DNA of 8,062 bases from an uncultured Tabrizicola sp. GTDB taxonomy: Bacteria > Pseudomonadota > Alphaproteobacteria > Rhodobacterales > Rhodobacteraceae. The stretch spans positions 1 through 8,062 of the forward strand of contig CALLZQ010000650.1 in NCBI GenBank assembly GCA_937858255.1. The letters are read 5' to 3'. Of the stretch, positions 6,010-8,062 are shown in pieces. Every line of letters starts with the position of its first letter. Positions within the stretch are counted from its first letter, which is position 1. A model generated the notes under the pieces. It ran no database searches and was not told where the DNA came from. It was given only the letters and a program-made list of their open reading frames with translations. Both the position numbers and the translations under genes were made by a program.

Positions 6010-7935
6010 ATGTCCACACGCGACACCATGGAACTGAAGGAAGAGGCGATCCGCATCCAGTATGAGGCGGCGCTGAACCTGATCACCGGCTTTGATCATG
6101 CGCCCCGGCTGGCCAAGGCGGTTGAGGTCGCGGCGCCCGAACGCAGCCCCGGGATCGGCACGCGGCCCCGGTTCCGCTCGACCACCCCCGGCCTTGTTAC
6201 CCGGCCCACCACCCGGCCGGGCGGCGTGCGGCTGGTCGAGCGGGTTGAGGCGCTGGCCGATGGCCTGATCTCGCCGCAACAGGCCGCCGTGTTGAACGCC
6301 CTGCGGCGCGGGGTCGCCATTGCGCTGGCCATGGGCGAGGCCTATGCCCAGCAATCGCCTCTGGGCGAGTTGAAAAAGGCCAATCTCGAAGGGCGCCTGC
6401 CCGACCTTCGCCGCGCCGAATTCACCGAACTGCTGGCGGCAGAGGCGCTGGTGGTCCTGTACAGCTTTGCCAATGCGACGGCCTTTCTGCTCGCACCGCA
6501 TCTGGGGGCCCTGACGGTCGAGGTCGGCACGGTGGATGAGGTGCTGACCGACAATGCCCCCCTCGCTCTGCAAGGCGCCCTGTGGGAGCTTGATCAGGAC
6601 ATCGCCGCCCATGCCGGCGAAGAGGCCCGGCTGGCCGCGACCGTCGCCGCCTTTTGCGAGGCGCTGATGGAAAAAGTGGCCCTGCGCGCCGCCAATGCCC
6701 CGCGCCTCGATGGCTTTACCGGCAATTCCTGGAAGGTCGAGGCTGATGGGCTGACCCTGTCCGGCTTTAAACCCGCCCGCGCGGCCAAAGGCGGGCAGAT
6801 CACCATGCAGTTCAAGAAGCCGCATGAGGTGGTCGGCAATCACATCGCCAAATATCAGTCGATGAAACTGGCCAAGATGCTGATGGCCTATGATTTCGAC
6901 CGCAAACTGAACCCTTTCGCTGAACTGGGCGGCTTCATCTTTACCTTCATGGGGGATGGCAAGCCGGGCACCGGCAAGACCACGCTGATTCAGATGATGG
7001 CGGGGCTGCTGAATGATTATTGCAAGGTCGCGGGCTACCCCTTCCGCTATCAGAACTTCTCGATCGACCAGATCGACAGCTATCAGGGCAAGTCCGGCCA
7101 GAACGCCAAAGCCTTTATCGACAATGTGATTGACCCCGGCGTGATCGGCTTTGGCACTATCGACGATATCGACCAGGTGGCCGGCAAGCGCGGCGACCGG
7201 CAGTCGAGCGCCGGTCAACAAGAGGTCACGGCGGTCTTCATGGGCGCCTTCGCCGGGCCAGGTACAGTGGTGCGCGGCAATTGCACCTTTGGCATGTTCA
7301 GTAACTACCCCGAGAATGTGGATGACGCCCTGCGCCAGCGGGCCGGGGCTAGGTTTCTGGTCGATGGCCCGCAAACGCGCGAGGATTACATCGACATCCT
7401 CTCGCTGCTCCTCGGCAAGAACCACCAAATCCCCTTGGGCGATCATGACTTGTTCGCAGCGCAAGAGATCAAAAAAGCCGTCGCGGCGAGTTTCGAGGGT
7501 CATTCGCGGCCCCACGAGGACGGGCTGATCAAGGTCTGGGACCGGGTCGCGGCTGAGATTGGCCCGCTGGATACGATTGCGAAAATCGGCCGCTATCTGA
7601 AGGCGATCCAAGAGGCGGATGAGCGCTTCACCGGCCGCGCCATCAAGAACATCACCGACGCGGTCAAGGTGCGGGCGATGGATTTTGAACTGCCCGATGA
7701 ATGGATGGAAAACCCCGACCTGTTTCTCTTCAAACCCTATGATGAGAAACTGGCGATGATCCGCGGCCTGATGACGCCGATCACCGTGGACATGGTGATC
7801 CAAGAGGTCAACCGCTACGCCGACAGCGAATTCCGCTATGCCGACAAGTCGGACGAGGTTGCGATTGAGAACATGGTCCGGGACTTTGGCCGGCAGGAAG
7901 AGGCGAAACGGCGGTATCTGGAGGGGCGGGGGTGA
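6010..7935 (+). CDS. AAA family ATPase with a large uncharacterised N-terminal region
   Basis: A 641-residue protein with one AAA module at about residues 270-470. The N-linker reads HEVVGNHIAKYQ (272-283). Walker A is GKPGTGKT (317-324, Lys323), Walker B is FGTIDDID (381-388, Asp385-Asp386), and a sensor-1/second-region stretch FSNYPENVDDALRQRAGARF (430-449) supplies Asn432 and candidate arginine fingers Arg442 and Arg444. The SNYP..VDDAL.QR pattern is that of classic AAA proteins (Vps4, FtsH, p97 type) more than of AAA+ clamp loaders. Residues 1-35 look helical, 42-72 are a Pro/Arg/Thr-rich probable linker, and 73-265 form a mostly helical domain I do not recognise. The part after 470 is helical and charged and ends EEAKRRYLEGRG. 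No membrane span, protease site or zinc motif is visible, so it is probably a remodelling motor acting on its operon partners. Stop and next start overlap as GTGA. Confidence 0.9.
   Translation: MSTRDTMELKEEAIRIQYEAALNLITGFDHAPRLAKAVEVAAPERSPGIGTRPRFRSTTPGLVTRPTTRPGGVRLVERVEALADGLISPQQAAVLNALRRGVAIALAMGEAYAQQSPLGELKKANLEGRLPDLRRAEFTELLAAEALVVLYSFANATAFLLAPHLGALTVEVGTVDEVLTDNAPLALQGALWELDQDIAAHAGEEARLAATVAAFCEALMEKVALRAANAPRLDGFTGNSWKVEADGLTLSGFKPARAAKGGQITMQFKKPHEVVGNHIAKYQSMKLAKMLMAYDFDRKLNPFAELGGFIFTFMGDGKPGTGKTTLIQMMAGLLNDYCKVAGYPFRYQNFSIDQIDSYQGKSGQNAKAFIDNVIDPGVIGFGTIDDIDQVAGKRGDRQSSAGQQEVTAVFMGAFAGPGTVVRGNCTFGMFSNYPENVDDALRQRAGARFLVDGPQTREDYIDILSLLLGKNHQIPLGDHDLFAAQEIKKAVAASFEGHSRPHEDGLIKVWDRVAAEIGPLDTIAKIGRYLKAIQEADERFTGRAIKNITDAVKVRAMDFELPDEWMENPDLFLFKPYDEKLAMIRGLMTPITVDMVIQEVNRYADSEFRYADKSDEVAIENMVRDFGRQEEAKRRYLEGRG
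7920..7926 (+). promoter_or_regulatory. Shine-Dalgarno site for the fourth operon gene
   Basis: GGAGGGG sits 5 nt before the GTG at 7932, inside the final codons of the ATPase gene. It supports the overlapping GTG as a real start instead of a chance codon. Confidence 0.6.
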
Positions 7936-8062
7936 GTGAGAGCGTTTTAGAAAACTTCGCGAACATCATATCTGTGCTGGCGGCACTTGGAGGAGGGATC
8001 GTGGCAGGGGGGGGGTTTGGAAAAAGGGGGGGGGGGGGTGAGAGAAGGGTGGGGGGTAAAGT
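7932..8062 (+). CDS. N-terminal fragment of a fourth operon gene, possibly a small membrane protein
   Basis: The start codon GTG overlaps the ATPase stop in a 4-base GTGA arrangement typical of translational coupling and has a good ribosome binding site. The first 26 or so residues read as a short polar start (MSESVLENFAN) followed by a hydrophobic Ala/Gly/Ile/Leu stretch (IISVLAALGGGIVAG), which would fit a membrane-spanning N-terminus or signal anchor. The frame stays open to the window end, but the last ~56 bases are G homopolymers and probably erroneous, so residues after about 25 (Gly/Lys/Arg-rich) are not reliable. Function cannot be assigned. Confidence 0.55.
   Translation, partial: MSESVLENFANIISVLAALGGGIVAGGGFGKRGGGGERRVGGK
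8007..8062. other. G-rich, C-free tail: probable low-quality contig end
   Basis: Of these 56 bases 37 are G and none is C. Runs of 9 G (8007-8015), 13 G (8026-8038) and 6 G (8051-8056) occur, mixed with A and T. Nothing like it occurs elsewhere in the window, which otherwise has balanced G and C. Two-colour sequencers report missing signal as G, so uncorrected poly-G read tails at an assembly edge are the simplest explanation. Confidence 0.75.

Noticed and set aside
5902..7803. 633-codon minus-strand open frame
   Set aside because: It is entirely opposite the AAA ATPase gene, whose Walker and sensor motifs prove the plus strand codes. The antisense translation has no domain and is explained by GC-rich codon use.
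1..8062. tRNA, rRNA, CRISPR array, insertion sequence or attachment site
   Set aside because: No cloverleaf-like sequence, regularly spaced repeat, transposase motif or flanking terminal repeats were seen on either strand.

Overview
The window is a high-GC bacterial chromosome segment with the codon use and gene-end signatures of an alphaproteobacterium, most likely a Rhodobacterales (Paracoccaceae) member. That assignment rests on remembered sequence character: GC-rich third positions, and a gene-end hairpin next to a CCCGGGATATTTTTGG-like motif (read on the minus strand). No database search was possible.

Layout. (1) Positions 1-245 hold the C-terminal end of a plus-strand protein that starts outside the window. 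(2) Positions 337-2313 encode a 658-residue OYE/trimethylamine-dehydrogenase-type flavoenzyme: an FMN barrel, a 4Fe-4S cysteine cluster and an FAD/NAD(P)-binding half. Its active-site neighbourhood suggests N-demethylation of a methylated amine or amino acid rather than dienoyl-CoA reduction. (3) It converges on a minus-strand M20 metallopeptidase/deacylase of the ArgE/DapE type (2369-3658). Only 55 bp separate the two stop codons, and that short region carries two strong hairpins. (4) A 117-bp divergent intergenic region (3659-3775) contains a 21-bp dyad. (5) From 3776 a tight plus-strand operon runs to the window end: a 357-aa almost proline-free coiled-coil protein, a 375-aa protein of unknown family, a 641-aa AAA ATPase with a novel-looking N-terminal half, and the first residues of a fourth gene that overlaps the ATPase stop by GTGA.

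The flavoenzyme and the M20 enzyme look like catabolic or housekeeping small-molecule enzymes. The operon is the most interesting part. A long soluble coiled coil, an uncharacterised partner, an AAA ATPase and a possible small hydrophobic protein are cotranscribed in a way that recalls membrane-stress or membrane-remodelling modules (PspA/ESCRT-III with Vps4-like ATPases, or TelA/Ter-type systems). No member could be assigned to those families from sequence alone, so this is a hypothesis.

The last ~56 bases are extremely G-rich, contain no C and have homopolymers up to 13 G. They look like a low-quality contig end, so the fourth gene's translation past about residue 25 should not be trusted.
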